Positions 34,195-43,973 are shown, counted from the stretch's first letter. The stretch: 53,515 nt of DNA from Lachnospiraceae bacterium (GCA_022510685.1 JAFLTA010000006.1:1-53515), one strand, 5' to 3'. Numbers and translations: made by a program. Notes: generated by a model from the sequence alone, not told the origin.

Positions 34195-34962
34195 ATGAAT
34201 TTACAGTTAGATGACAGGATTGCTGATCAGTACCATAGCAATTCTCAAAAAATACGTGTGATTACTGAAAACTGGGTAAACCAAAATTTATTTTGTCCTT
34301 ATTGTGGTAATATGAATATTTGTCATTTTGAAAACAATAGACCGGTGGCAGATTTCTATTGCCCACACTGTTGTGAAGAATATGAATTGAAAAGTAAGCA
34401 TAATTCAATTGGTAACAAAGTTTCAGATGGTGCCTATGATACAATGATTGAAAGAATTAATTCCATCAATAATCCCAATTTTTTCTTTATGCACTATGGT
34501 AAAGATGATCTTAGAGTCAAAAACTTTATTATGGTTCCAAAATACTTTTTTGTTCCTGAGATTATCGAGAAAAGGAAACCGTTAGCCGATACCGCAAAAC
34601 GCGCCGGATGGATTGGCTGTAATATTGTATTAAAACAGGTTCCTGAAAATGGAAGGATTTATATTGTGAAAGATGAAATAGAACAGCCAATAGAAAATAT
34701 CCTATCTAAAGTTGAAAAGACGGAATTTATCAGCCAATATAAAATGGATGCCAGGGGGTGGATTCTGGATATCCTTAATTGTGTGAACAAGATAGAAGGC
34801 AAAGATTTTACATTAGAACAGATGTATCAGTTTGAACAAGAGTTATCTATGAATCATCCTAAGAATCATCATGTAAAGGATAAGATACGACAGCAGCTAC
34901 AAGTGCTGAGAGATAAGGGAATCATTGAGTTTAATGGACGAGGACATTATAGGAAGATGTAA
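34195..34962 (+). CDS. dpnI: DpnI-type restriction endonuclease (cuts methylated GATC)
   Basis: The 255-residue protein aligns over its whole length with R.DpnI of Streptococcus pneumoniae (254 residues, from memory): YHSNSQKIRVITENWV, HFENNRPVADFYC, NNPNFFF, RAGWIGCNI, ILNC-IEG and the end IIEFNGRGHYRKM all match. The PD-(D/E)xK residues Asp53, Glu64 and Lys66 are present, as are two CxxC pairs for zinc; the C-terminal winged helix reads the methylated site. ATG 34195 gives exact N-terminal alignment; the open frame before it lies in the rpsI terminator. No DpnD or methylase gene is adjacent. DpnI-like enzymes cut Gm6ATC and need a host without Dam methylation. Confidence 0.95.
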   Translation: MNLQLDDRIADQYHSNSQKIRVITENWVNQNLFCPYCGNMNICHFENNRPVADFYCPHCCEEYELKSKHNSIGNKVSDGAYDTMIERINSINNPNFFFMHYGKDDLRVKNFIMVPKYFFVPEIIEKRKPLADTAKRAGWIGCNIVLKQVPENGRIYIVKDEIEQPIENILSKVEKTEFISQYKMDARGWILDILNCVNKIEGKDFTLEQMYQFEQELSMNHPKNHHVKDKIRQQLQVLRDKGIIEFNGRGHYRKM

Positions 34963-35029
34963 GGAAATTAGTAAAAACCTTGAATGCACATCAGCCTTCT
35001 AAAAGTCGGCTAATAAATATCTCAAATAT

Positions 35030-35063
35030 AACCCCGGTTCCGTATAAATACAGAACCGGGGTT
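35030..35063. terminator. Terminator between DpnI gene and the convergent membrane-protein pair
   Basis: AACCCCGGTTC (35030-35040) pairs with GAACCGGGGTT (35053-35063). The T tracts are modest, so it may serve both strands. Confidence 0.75.
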
Positions 35064-35070
35064 TATTTCA

Positions 35071-35388
35071 TCATTTCTCCTTCTTAAAAAGTGCATCCTT
35101 CACCACCCCTTTAGGGTCTTTAATAAGCAGTATTACAAGCCATATCACCAAACCCAGTGCCACGACAGAAAGACCGAGATAAAAATCATTGAGCATTTCT
35201 GCAGGAGAGGGAGTGAAATACTTCTCGTGGATTTCCATGTACTCAAACACAGCGTCCACAAACCACATAAGAGATGCGCCCCAATACATCCAACACAAAA
35301 TGCCGATTTTCATCTGACTTTTCGGAGCTTTCACATACCAAACGATAGTAGATATAATTGCCGCAAACACAGTGGTTAATAACGTCAT
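35071..35388 (-). CDS. Small membrane protein, second gene of a pair
   Basis: The 105-residue protein has three predicted helices (about 3-20, 28-47, 72-92) and a basic C-terminus (DPKGVVKDALFKKEK). AGGAGG precedes ATG 35388, and the gene begins 11 bp after the previous one, so they are co-transcribed. The family is not recognised. Confidence 0.65.
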   Translation of the reverse strand: MTLLTTVFAAIISTIVWYVKAPKSQMKIGILCWMYWGASLMWFVDAVFEYMEIHEKYFTPSPAEMLNDFYLGLSVVALGLVIWLVILLIKDPKGVVKDALFKKEK

Positions 35389-35399
35389 CGCGTGTCCTC

Positions 35400-35819
35400 C
35401 TACTTATCGGATGATACAGGTGAAGCCGACTCTTCCATTTTTTTCTCCAAAAGATTGGTAACACCAACCATGCAGCCCCATACAGCGGTAACTACAAGTG
35501 CCATTGCCACGCCGGCAGTAGACATTTCATGGAGAACTTCAATCATATCGGCAGGGTTGTTTGCCGCTGACAGGAACGGAAGCCACGGTACAATTTCTCC
35601 ATGCCATACATGCTCAAAAGCCAGAAGTGCGGAACCACCCCATAAAAGATTGTTCAACCATTTCAGTTTTCTCGAGAATGGGATTCTCCCTGTTTCAGCA
35701 GTTGTTACGCTGTTTTCTTCGGTATGTATTGTCTCCTGTGCAGACTCCTTAGATTCCATTACTTTTGATACAACAGTGGTAACTACTGCCTCTGCTGCGG
35801 GTACTACGAAACAAGCCAT
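35400..35819 (-). CDS. Small membrane protein, first gene of a pair
   Basis: The 139-residue protein starts MACFVVPAAEAVVTTVVSKV, has a central hydrophilic stretch, then predicted helices at about 56-72 and 103-127. AGGAGG precedes ATG 35819. It is followed by the 105-residue membrane protein and is found between DpnI and a chemoreceptor. A 9-bp dyad (35856-35864 with 35870-35878) lies in its upstream region. The function is unknown. Confidence 0.62.
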   Translation of the reverse strand: MACFVVPAAEAVVTTVVSKVMESKESAQETIHTEENSVTTAETGRIPFSRKLKWLNNLLWGGSALLAFEHVWHGEIVPWLPFLSAANNPADMIEVLHEMSTAGVAMALVVTAVWGCMVGVTNLLEKKMEESASPVSSDK

Positions 35820-35905
35820 AATTTTTACCTCCTAAAATCCTTAAAATATTAGTTTGATGTAGGTGCTTTACCTGCATCACAAAATGTTGTTTGAACTATT
35901 TTTGC

Positions 35906-35946
35906 ATAAAAAGCACACGGCTTCCCTTCTGGAAATCGTGTGCTTT
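35906..35946 (-). terminator. Terminator of the chemoreceptor gene
   Basis: On the minus strand AAAGCACACG pairs with CGTGTGCTTT (35937-35946 with 35910-35919), followed by a T run. Confidence 0.85.
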
Positions 35947-36049
35947 CATAGCATACATAAATAGTTTTACAAATACAAACGCTTCAGCGTGTTTAGCGGC
36001 TTCGTGCCAACTACGGAACATTATACCTGTGATTTGCGGTACTGTCAAA

Positions 36050-37876
36050 TTATATTTTGAACTTATGGATGCTATCCATAAGAACAGTTACTGTGCTTTC
36101 CAGATCCTCAACAATGGAATTGGAATCATCCACAACTTTGGACAAGTCGGTGGACATAGCAGAAGTTTCTTGCGCCACCGCAGCATTGTCCTGGGCTAAA
36201 TCATTTAGAAGTGCCAAAGACTCGATTACATTGGAGCGTTGTTTTTCTACTTCTACTGTCAAATCGTCAATGGATTGTACAGAAGATTCGCAGTTGTCCA
36301 ATTCTCTCTGGAATTCCATAAATATTTTGTGTGTTTCGGTTAAGGATTCCACCTGTTTTTCCACCGAAACATTTATTTCTTTCATGCCCTCTACCGATTT
36401 GGTAGCATTACTTTGTAATTCTTCTACTACTTTGTTGATTTCCTCTACTGATTCGGTTGACTGATTTGCCAACTTAGCAATCTCGCCAGCCACAACGGCA
36501 AATCCCTTTCCGGCTTCTCCTGCCCTGGCTGCCTCAATACTTGCATTGAGTGCTAACAAGCTGGTCTGGTCGGAAATTTCATTAATCAGGTTAGCCGCCA
36601 TATGTATTTGCTGAACGGACTTATGTGTGGAATTAATCTGCTCCGTCATATTTGATATGTTTTCACGGGTGGCATCATTTATCTGAATCAGCTGTTTCAG
36701 AGTTTCCATAGATTGTTCACTGATGTTGTTCATATCCATGGAATTTTTGTTCAGGCTTTCCACTTCGGATTCCGTCAGCTTAATCTTATCCGCCATGACG
36801 CTGACGTCCCCGTTAGCCGAATCCGTGGAGCCTGCCTGCAGGTTTACGTTGTTTGCAATCGAATCGACAGCCACACTCACCTGGGAAATCGATTCCCTCA
36901 TATTAGTAAACGAAGAATCAAACTGACTCAAAATATTGTTTACGCCGTTTGCTACATCCGTGATACCTCTTAGCAGTTCGCGGATATTGTCTTGGGCTGT
37001 TCTCAGGGCATCTGCAGTCTGCCCGATTTCATTATTTTGCTTTACATCGATGTCCGTAGTTAAATCACCCTTTGAAATGCGATTCGCAAATTCCTGAATC
37101 CTTTTTAGCGGATTAATAATTCTCTGAGCTACAACGTAGGCAATTATAAGGGCGATTAAAATGGAAATAATGAAGACAATATCAACTCTCATCAATACTT
37201 TTTGATAGATACCTTTCAAATAGGAACTGGTTTCTTCCCGTGCCTGATCGATGTCATCGATGTAGTTTCCGGTAGAAACAATCCATCCCCAAGGTTCAAA
37301 AATCTGGGAGTATGCGATTTTGGGTGCCACGGTGACACCGTCGGATTTTGTAAAATAGAATTCATTAAAACCGCCCTTTTCCGGTGTCTGGCATACCTTT
37401 ACAACCTCTTGGATAATCATAACGCCGTTAGGATCTTTCAGGTCGTAGCGGTTAGTTCCCTCATTTTCCACCAGAATTGGATGCATTATCAGATTATAGT
37501 CTGTGTCATCAATCCAGAAATATCCGCTTTGGTCGTCACGATATCGCATAATACGAATGGTCTCCTTCGCATCGTACTTTGCCTGTTCCTCTGTTTTTTC
37601 GCCGGCTTGAAATTTGTCATACTCCGCCTGCATAACGGCAATGGTACTTTGCACCTGGGACTTGATTTCCGTATTATAACCTTGGTTCATTGCATAATCG
37701 TAAATCTGGTTGGCTGTTCCGGTCATGGAACGGAGAGACATTACAGCATTCCCGCCAATGGCAAGTGCTGTCAGTACTACAATAACGGCACTCATCAACA
37801 TTATGGAAAGGATCAGGCTGCGTTTTTTGTTCTTAGAATTATTCTTTTGATTTTTTTTAGGATCGTTTTTGCTCAT
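36050..37876 (-). CDS. Methyl-accepting chemotaxis protein with Cache sensor
   Basis: The 608-residue protein has a cytoplasmic basic N-terminus, a membrane helix (about 21-42), an external Cache-type domain (about 50-210, with the [17 protein letters not shown] block), a second helix (about 225-245), HAMP (about 250-300), and a signalling domain whose tip is [20 protein letters not shown]. It should sense a small ligand, perhaps an acid or amino acid, and signal through CheA/CheW, which are not in this window. AGGAGGGG precedes ATG 37876. Confidence 0.93.
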   Translation of the reverse strand: MSKNDPKKNQKNNSKNKKRSLILSIMLMSAVIVVLTALAIGGNAVMSLRSMTGTANQIYDYAMNQGYNTEIKSQVQSTIAVMQAEYDKFQAGEKTEEQAKYDAKETIRIMRYRDDQSGYFWIDDTDYNLIMHPILVENEGTNRYDLKDPNGVMIIQEVVKVCQTPEKGGFNEFYFTKSDGVTVAPKIAYSQIFEPWGWIVSTGNYIDDIDQAREETSSYLKGIYQKVLMRVDIVFIISILIALIIAYVVAQRIINPLKRIQEFANRISKGDLTTDIDVKQNNEIGQTADALRTAQDNIRELLRGITDVANGVNNILSQFDSSFTNMRESISQVSVAVDSIANNVNLQAGSTDSANGDVSVMADKIKLTESEVESLNKNSMDMNNISEQSMETLKQLIQINDATRENISNMTEQINSTHKSVQQIHMAANLINEISDQTSLLALNASIEAARAGEAGKGFAVVAGEIAKLANQSTESVEEINKVVEELQSNATKSVEGMKEINVSVEKQVESLTETHKIFMEFQRELDNCESSVQSIDDLTVEVEKQRSNVIESLALLNDLAQDNAAVAQETSAMSTDLSKVVDDSNSIVEDLESTVTVLMDSIHKFKI

Positions 37877-37953
37877 ATATGTACCCCTCCTATATCTTTA
37901 TATATTATACTTTATTTTTGGGTCATAAAATGACAATACTTGCATTTCTTATT

Positions 37954-38364
37954 TTAGTGTTCAACAGAGTTCAGCAGTTCCGTCACAACTTCCTCTACAA
38001 GTCCTTTTATACCGATATCCTGAATTCCCACCACGACGTTATCACAGTGATTGACGGGAATCAGTATACGCTTTGCATCACTTTGTCCTACTGCCTTTGC
38101 CATATTGGGAGTGATTTCGCCAAACAGGGAATCAGCCACCACGATTCCAATGGGACCAATAATAATATCTGCTTTTCGCGCTCCTACAATAACCGCGTTT
38201 TCGCCTGTAGCACCGGCATTTGCACCGGCTTTTAGCATGGCAGAGGTGGCGGTGGTATTCGTTCCCACTGCTGTGATTGTCAAGTCAGGCAATTTATCGC
38301 GGATGGCAGAAACGACTTGCCTGCCAATGCCCCCGCCTTGTGCATCAATAACTAAAATGTTCAT
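37954..38364 (-). CDS. DUF3842 family protein
   Basis: The 136-residue protein matches DUF3842: it starts MNILVIDAQGGGIGRQVVSAI, which looks like a Rossmann-type glycine-rich loop, and continues with VGTNTTATSAMLKAGANAGATGENA. The family is common in Clostridia; its function is unknown, although a nucleotide-binding role is plausible. GAAAGGAAG precedes ATG 38364. It lies 77 bp upstream-side of the chemoreceptor start on the same strand and may share regulation. Confidence 0.85.
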   Translation of the reverse strand: MNILVIDAQGGGIGRQVVSAIRDKLPDLTITAVGTNTTATSAMLKAGANAGATGENAVIVGARKADIIIGPIGIVVADSLFGEITPNMAKAVGQSDAKRILIPVNHCDNVVVGIQDIGIKGLVEEVVTELLNSVEH

Positions 38365-38557
38365 GGAAGAGCTTCCTTTCTGTTTATTTCACAAAATAAT
38401 GCGGTGTACATGACAGATAGTTCGTGACATCAAATACGAGATCTATTTATGACTCTATGATTTGATTTTAAACGATAAAAACAGGTTTGTAAATATTCAA
38501 TATCAATTTTCTATAATATTCATTCATAAAATATGTAGCATAGACAATGACACAAGC

Positions 38558-38586
38558 TTGACAAAGAAATTGCCTGTAGATATAAT
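38558..38586 (+). promoter_or_regulatory. Sigma-A promoter of the hybrid kinase gene
   Basis: TTGACA (38558-38563), 17-nt spacer, TATAAT (38581-38586), about 60 bp before the start codon. Confidence 0.9.
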
Positions 38587-38646
38587 TATTGTGCATATTT
38601 AGCGTTTTTGAATATATACCTATGATATGAGGGAGATTGTACGGTC

Positions 38647-41241
38647 ATGCAAAAGGATGGTAAACAAAGTGTATTAAAAGAAAAAAATATTTTTGTCACA
38701 GTCATGGTCATTATTTTGACAGCAATCATTACGCTTATTTCTTATTTATGTATCAATGATATGGCTGAAAAACGATGTTTAGATCGTATGCAAGAGGGCG
38801 CTGACACTGTTATGTCTGACATAAGTGCCAAATTATCTCGCGATAGTGTTATTCTTAATGCCATGGCTGAAATTATTACCATGCAGGACAATACCGATAG
38901 TGATTCCATGCAAAAAATCATCCAGCAGTTTGCACCGTTGACGGTTGCCAGACAAATTAATTTATTACTGCCCGGGGATGTCATTATTTCACGAACAGGA
39001 GAGAAAATGGATGTCACAGGGGCAATTTCTTTTGAACAGGAAGCTGCCCTTGGTGAGCATGTCACAGACAGAATGCCCAGTGTTTTGGATGAAAACAGGA
39101 TGGTAATCCGGCACTTTGTTCCCATTGAAAAACATGGTGAAGTAATAGGTATGCTCTATAGCACTACAAATTTAGAGGATTTACCAAAATCTCTTAGTAT
39201 CGACTATATCTATAATGGGACAGCAAGTGTTTATCTGGTCGATCGCAAAAACGGAGACTTGCTTATGGACACTTTGCATGAACAGTTGGGTAATATTAAC
39301 GAATTTGATGACTTCGAATCCAAGATTGATAAACCCATGAAAAAAAGCAATCAAGAGCTGATGGACGGAAAAACAGGCTATAATATATTGAAATCTGATG
39401 TACTGGGTGAATATTTATATTATTATTACGCTCCGATTAGTGAAAACGAATGGCGCCAACTGGGAGAGTCTGGAGATCTTAACCGCTGGGCTGTTGCTGT
39501 TGCAGTGCCTGAAAAGGAAGTTATGGCGAGTGTATATAAAATTAGACATATTTACTACATGATGGTTCTATTAGAGGGTATTCTGTTGTTTGTTTATTTT
39601 GTGTGGACTCTGCGGAATACGACTGTCACCATGGAGAAAGCAATTCTTGAAGAAAGGTTGATTAAAGCAGAAAATGCTGAGCGGGCAAAGACGATGTTTT
39701 TGTCCAATATGTCCCATGATATCCGTACGCCTATGAATGCGATTATCGGCTATGCTACTTTAGCTGCAACCAATATTGACATGAAAGAGCGTGTGCAGGA
39801 TTATATTTCAAAGATACTTTCTTCCAGCAATCATTTGTTGAGCCTTATCAACGATATTTTGGATATGAGCCGTATTGAGAGCGGAAAGGTTTATATAGAG
39901 GAGACAGAATGCAGCCTGCCGGATATTTTATTTGATTTGCGGAACATTTTAATTCATCAGATGAATTCCAAACAGTTGGATTTCTATATAGATACCATTG
40001 ATGTGGTTGACGAAGATATTTATTGTGACAAACTGCATTTGAATCAGGTACTTTTAAATCTTTTGAGTAACGCCATTAAGTTTACTCCGGCAGGAGGGAC
40101 GATTTCCCTGATCATCAAACAGAAACATGGGGCGCCGAAAGGCTATGCGTCTTACGAAATCAGGGTTAAGGATACCGGTATTGGTATGAGTGAGGAGTTT
40201 GTAAATAATATTTTTGAGCCCTTTGAGAGAGAGTCCACTTCCACGGTTAGCGGTATCCAGGGAACCGGTTTGGGAATGGCGATTGCTAAAAATATCGTGG
40301 ACATGATGGGTGGAAATATAGAGGTGTTCAGTGAGCAGGGGAAAGGTACGGAATTTGTGCTATCCTTGGAGTTCAGACTCCAATCAGAAAGCAAGAAGAT
40401 TGAGGTTATTAAAGAGTTGGAAGGCATGCGGGCATTGGTAGTTGACGACGACTATAACATTTGCGATAGTGTTACGAAGATGCTGGTGCAGCTTGGATTG
40501 CGTACTGACTGGACGATGTCTGGCAGGGAGGCTGTTCTTCACGCGAAACAGGCAGTGGAGCTTGCTGACGATTTTAATGTGTATATCATTGATTTGTATA
40601 TGCCTGACTTAGGTGGTCTTCGGGTTGTGAAAGAGATAAGGGATGCAATTGGTGATGATGTACCGATTATTATTCTTACAGCGTATGATTGGAGCAATAT
40701 TGAGAATGAGGCACGTGAAGCGGGAGTGACCGCATTTTGCCATAAGCCGATTTTTGTTTCAACGCTACGCGATACGCTGATTTCATCTCTTTGTGACGAA
40801 TCAGAATCGGCTGAACCTGTTGTATTCTCTGATATATCTGAAAATGTTAAAGGCAAGAGGCTTCTTCTTGTTGAGGATAATGAACTAAATAGGGAAATTG
40901 CGGAAGAAATTCTTACAGAGAATGGTTTCTTGATAGAAACAGCGACAGATGGCACGGAAGCTGTGGAGATTGTCGGAAATGCAGAGGAGGGATATTTTGA
41001 TTTGATTCTCATGGATGTGCAGATGCCAATCATGAACGGCTATGACGCTACCAGAGCAATTAGAAAGCTTGAAAACCCAAAGCTTGCCAATATCCCGATT
41101 ATTGCTATGACAGCCAATGCTTTTGACGAAGATAAGCAAAATGCAATGGAAAGTGGTATGAATGATCATATTGCAAAACCTTTGGATATCGATACGCTTT
41201 TTGATGTATTGCGAAAACATCTTGCTGACGATGAAAAATAA
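38647..41241 (+). CDS. Hybrid sensor histidine kinase with two receiver domains
   Basis: The 864-residue protein has a membrane helix (about 14-34), an external sensor region (about 40-295), a second helix (about 300-318), a HisKA helix with His357 in SNMSHDIRTPMNAI, an HATPase_c domain (about 455-590), and two receiver domains with phospho-acceptors Asp649 and Asp790. No output or Hpt domain is present, so it must relay phosphate to another protein. This kind of multi-receiver kinase is abundant in Lachnospiraceae. GGGAG lies about twelve bases before ATG 38647. Confidence 0.93.
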   Translation: MQKDGKQSVLKEKNIFVTVMVIILTAIITLISYLCINDMAEKRCLDRMQEGADTVMSDISAKLSRDSVILNAMAEIITMQDNTDSDSMQKIIQQFAPLTVARQINLLLPGDVIISRTGEKMDVTGAISFEQEAALGEHVTDRMPSVLDENRMVIRHFVPIEKHGEVIGMLYSTTNLEDLPKSLSIDYIYNGTASVYLVDRKNGDLLMDTLHEQLGNINEFDDFESKIDKPMKKSNQELMDGKTGYNILKSDVLGEYLYYYYAPISENEWRQLGESGDLNRWAVAVAVPEKEVMASVYKIRHIYYMMVLLEGILLFVYFVWTLRNTTVTMEKAILEERLIKAENAERAKTMFLSNMSHDIRTPMNAIIGYATLAATNIDMKERVQDYISKILSSSNHLLSLINDILDMSRIESGKVYIEETECSLPDILFDLRNILIHQMNSKQLDFYIDTIDVVDEDIYCDKLHLNQVLLNLLSNAIKFTPAGGTISLIIKQKHGAPKGYASYEIRVKDTGIGMSEEFVNNIFEPFERESTSTVSGIQGTGLGMAIAKNIVDMMGGNIEVFSEQGKGTEFVLSLEFRLQSESKKIEVIKELEGMRALVVDDDYNICDSVTKMLVQLGLRTDWTMSGREAVLHAKQAVELADDFNVYIIDLYMPDLGGLRVVKEIRDAIGDDVPIIILTAYDWSNIENEAREAGVTAFCHKPIFVSTLRDTLISSLCDESESAEPVVFSDISENVKGKRLLLVEDNELNREIAEEILTENGFLIETATDGTEAVEIVGNAEEGYFDLILMDVQMPIMNGYDATRAIRKLENPKLANIPIIAMTANAFDEDKQNAMESGMNDHIAKPLDIDTLFDVLRKHLADDEK

Positions 41242-41334
41242 ACATTTTAATCAAATTCTAATGTAAGCCTAATGATTGCCATTTTGTTCTGTTGTATAAT
41301 AAATATACGAATATCTTGACTTAGGAGGCAAATT

Positions 41335-41694
41335 ATGGGTTGTTTAGGAAATTGTATATGGTTTATTTTCGGAGGATTTTTGAGCGGCTTATCATGGATT
41401 TTCTCCGGGATTCTTTGCTGCTGTACGGTAGTGGGAATTCCCCTCGGAGTACAGTGTTTTAAGTTTGCTACATTAGCATTCTTTCCATTTGGAAAGGAAA
41501 TCGAGTATGGTGGAGGAGCCGTTTCTCTATTGGCAAATATTATCTGGCTTCTTGTATGTGGGATACCGATGGCTCTTGAAAATGCGATATATGGCTGCGT
41601 ATTCTGCATTACAATCATTGGAATCCCCTTTGGGCTGCAGTTTTTTAAAATAGCGAAATTGTCTCTGATGCCCTTTGGTGCATCGGTATCATAA
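41335..41694 (+). CDS. YccF-domain inner-membrane protein
   Basis: The 119-residue protein has two YccF repeats (DUF307), each with a membrane helix followed by the GIPLG/GIPFG and FPFGK/MPFGA signature turns, first around residues 30-55 and again at 95-115. Such proteins occur widely in bacteria; the function is unknown. AGGAGGC precedes ATG 41335. It stands alone between the hybrid kinase and Ogt. Confidence 0.88.
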   Translation: MGCLGNCIWFIFGGFLSGLSWIFSGILCCCTVVGIPLGVQCFKFATLAFFPFGKEIEYGGGAVSLLANIIWLLVCGIPMALENAIYGCVFCITIIGIPFGLQFFKIAKLSLMPFGASVS

Positions 41695-41798
41695 TACTGT
41701 GTTCGGTTTAGCACCGAAGGGGCTTTTGCCCCCGGCACCATTCCCGTCCTCAGCCTCCGGCATCATAACATATAATCCACATAGGCAAGGTGATAAAA

Positions 41799-42278
41799 AT
41801 GACAGATACATATGCATTCCGTACTCCAATCGGTGTACTGGAAATTAGGGAGAAAAATGATAAAATAGCAACGATACGTATACAGCAGAAGGAATTGGGA
41901 AATTTTGAGGTGCAGCATGCTAAGCCGCACTCAGACTTACTTTATGAGGCGTATACACAGTTAAACGAATACTTTGCCGGAAAACGGATGCGATTTGACT
42001 TGCCATTGCATTATTCAGGTACACCGTTTCAGGAACGGGTATGGAATGCACTGCGAGAGATTCCTTACGGAGAAACCCGCAGTTACGAAGATATTGCTAT
42101 TGCCATCGGAAACAAACAGGCGGTTCGTGCAGTGGGACAGGCAAATAACAGAAATCCCATTCTGATTATGGTGCCTTGTCACAGAGTCATTCGAAAAAAC
42201 GGGAATATTGACGGCTTTACATATGGAACGGAAATAAAAAAGTATTTATTAGAGTTAGAGAAGGGGCATTTTGCATAA
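41799..42278 (+). CDS. ogt: Methylated-DNA--protein-cysteine methyltransferase
   Basis: The 159-residue protein has an N-terminal RNase-H-like domain and a C-terminal DNA-binding domain with GTPFQERVWNALREIPYG, RAVGQANNRNP and the active-site box PCHRVI (Cys127). It removes alkyl groups from O6-alkylguanine and O4-alkylthymine by suicide transfer. ATG 41799 follows AAGGTGA; the GTG at 41790 overlaps that site. It lies at the end of a group of one-gene transcripts before the UppS-like gene. Confidence 0.94.
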   Translation: MTDTYAFRTPIGVLEIREKNDKIATIRIQQKELGNFEVQHAKPHSDLLYEAYTQLNEYFAGKRMRFDLPLHYSGTPFQERVWNALREIPYGETRSYEDIAIAIGNKQAVRAVGQANNRNPILIMVPCHRVIRKNGNIDGFTYGTEIKKYLLELEKGHFA

Positions 42279-42376
42279 TATTACCAAATCCGGGAAAGCT
42301 AATGGGGATAAGAAGTCAGGTGCGGGAAGGTGTCTTTTTGCACCTTGTTCCATAGCAAAATGTTAGGAGAAAATAT

Positions 42377-42991
42377 ATGTATCGTATCCCAAAGCATATC
42401 GGAGTGATTCCGGATGGTAATCGAAGGTGGGCAAAAGAAAACGGCTTGAAAAAAGAAGAAGGCTATGCATTTGGTTTGGAGCCGGGACTGAAACTTTTGC
42501 GTGCAGCGAGAAAAAACGGTGTTCAGGAGTTGACTTACTATGGTTTTACGGTGGATAATTGTAAGCGACCTAAGGAACAGGTGATAGCTTTTTCTGATGC
42601 CTGCATTCAGGCGGTGAAAATGATAGAGCAGGAAAATGTCAGTCTGTTTGTGGTGGGAAATACAAAGTCTTCCTGCTTTCCTAAGGAACTGTTGCCGTAC
42701 ACAAATCCGGAGAATCGCCATCGCAATGAGTCGGATAAGATGAAGATTAATTTTTTAGTCAATTACGGATGGGAATGGGATATGAAAAACGATTGGATTT
42801 CAAAGGAAATTCCAAGAGTAGATATGGTAATACGTTGGGGAGGCATGTGTCGCCTGTCCGGATTTCTTCCGATTCAGACTGTGTATTCGGATTTTTATAT
42901 TGTAAAAGAGCTATGGCCGGATTTTCAGGAAGAACAGTTTGAGGATGCCCTGAACTGGTATCAAAAACAGGATGTCACGCTGGGCGGATAA
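42377..42991 (+). CDS. Divergent, short UppS-like (cis-prenyltransferase) protein
   Basis: The 204-residue protein has clear undecaprenyl-diphosphate-synthase features: HIGVIPDGNRRWAKENG with catalytic Asp13, then TVDNCKRPKEQV, INFLVNYG and LWPDF near the end. It is shorter than UppS (about 240-250) and altered at key places: the G-E-x-R-x-S-N-F block reads GGMCRLSGF, and the conserved Glu in YAELYF is Asp (YSDFYI). It is therefore probably not the essential UppS but a paralogue with altered or lost activity. AGGAGAAA precedes ATG 42377. It ends 31 bp before the methyltransferase gene and likely shares its transcript. Confidence 0.8.
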   Translation: MYRIPKHIGVIPDGNRRWAKENGLKKEEGYAFGLEPGLKLLRAARKNGVQELTYYGFTVDNCKRPKEQVIAFSDACIQAVKMIEQENVSLFVVGNTKSSCFPKELLPYTNPENRHRNESDKMKINFLVNYGWEWDMKNDWISKEIPRVDMVIRWGGMCRLSGFLPIQTVYSDFYIVKELWPDFQEEQFEDALNWYQKQDVTLGG

Positions 42992-43022
42992 AAAAGTTGA
43001 GAATTTGTGGAGAGGAGTTGCA

Positions 43023-43973
43023 ATGAAAGAGAAAGCAGCACGAAATAAAACCATAGATTTCACATTGCAAGAAGGAAAAGAGTATGCTGAAAGATGTATT
43101 GGTATTAAGGAAGTAAAAGCGGATAATCCGGATTCATTTATCAATAAGTATATCATTGGTGACAGCTTGAAGGTGATGGATAAACTGCCTGCAAAATTTG
43201 TAGATTTGTTGATAGTTGACCCCCCGTATAATCTGGCGAAAGATTATCACGGCAACAAGTTTAACGCGCAAAGCCAGACTTCCTATCGGGAGTACACGAT
43301 AGACTGGCTGGAAAAGGTAGTTCCGCTTCTCAAAGAATCTGCATCTATCTACGTTTGCTGCGACTGGAAATCCAGTCTTGTGATTGGGGATGTTTTGTAT
43401 CAGTATTTTCATGTGCGGAATCGTATAACCTGGCAGAGAGAAAAGGGTCGTGGAGCCAAGGCAAACTGGAAAAACGGAATGGAAGACATCTGGTACGCAA
43501 CAATGGGGAAGAAATATACATTTAACTTAGATAATGTTAAGATTAGAAAAAAAGTGGTTGCGCCATATAAAGAAGATGGGAAGCCGAAAGACTGGGAAAA
43601 TACGGCGGAGGGTAAATTTAGAAATACCTGTCCATCCAATTTTTGGGATGATATATCCATACCATACTGGTCTATGTCTGAAAATACTGCACATCCCACA
43701 CAAAAGCCGGAAAAACTCATGGCGAAATTGATACTGGCAAGTAGCAATGAGGAAGATGTGGTGTTTGACCCTTTTGCAGGTTCCGGAACGACAGCAGTTA
43801 CCGCAAAGAAACTGAACCGGCAATTTGTTGCTATCGAGAAGAATGCATTATATGGGGCATGGGCGCAGAAACGTTTGGAGATGGCAGAAGAAGATTCCTC
43901 TATTCAGGGTTATCATGGTGGTGTGTTTTGGGAGAGAAATTCTCTAACTGAATGGAATAAGAGACATACATAA
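43023..43973 (+). CDS. Beta-class N6-adenine/N4-cytosine DNA methyltransferase
   Basis: The 316-residue protein has catalytic motif IV DPPYN at residues 66-70, before the S-adenosylmethionine-binding motif I DPFAGSGT at 249-256. This order marks the beta class (M.RsrI/M.HinfI/CcrM-like). The HPTQKP block before motif I is typical. The recognition site cannot be read from the sequence. No cognate endonuclease is adjacent, so it looks orphan. ATG 43023 has GGAGAGGAG five to eight bases upstream; an ORF extension to 42972 overlaps the UppS-like gene. A DpnI gene in the same genome argues that it does not methylate GATC adenines. Confidence 0.93.
   Translation: MKEKAARNKTIDFTLQEGKEYAERCIGIKEVKADNPDSFINKYIIGDSLKVMDKLPAKFVDLLIVDPPYNLAKDYHGNKFNAQSQTSYREYTIDWLEKVVPLLKESASIYVCCDWKSSLVIGDVLYQYFHVRNRITWQREKGRGAKANWKNGMEDIWYATMGKKYTFNLDNVKIRKKVVAPYKEDGKPKDWENTAEGKFRNTCPSNFWDDISIPYWSMSENTAHPTQKPEKLMAKLILASSNEEDVVFDPFAGSGTTAVTAKKLNRQFVAIEKNALYGAWAQKRLEMAEEDSSIQGYHGGVFWERNSLTEWNKRHT

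Noticed and set aside
41247-41741. 164-codon minus-strand frame opposite the YccF gene
   Set aside because: It is antisense to a clear YccF gene and has no start signals or domain.
34195-43973. DpnI gene and the methyltransferase as one restriction-modification system
   Set aside because: They lie 8 kb apart with unrelated genes between. DpnI acts on methylated DNA, so a partner methylating GATC would be lethal.
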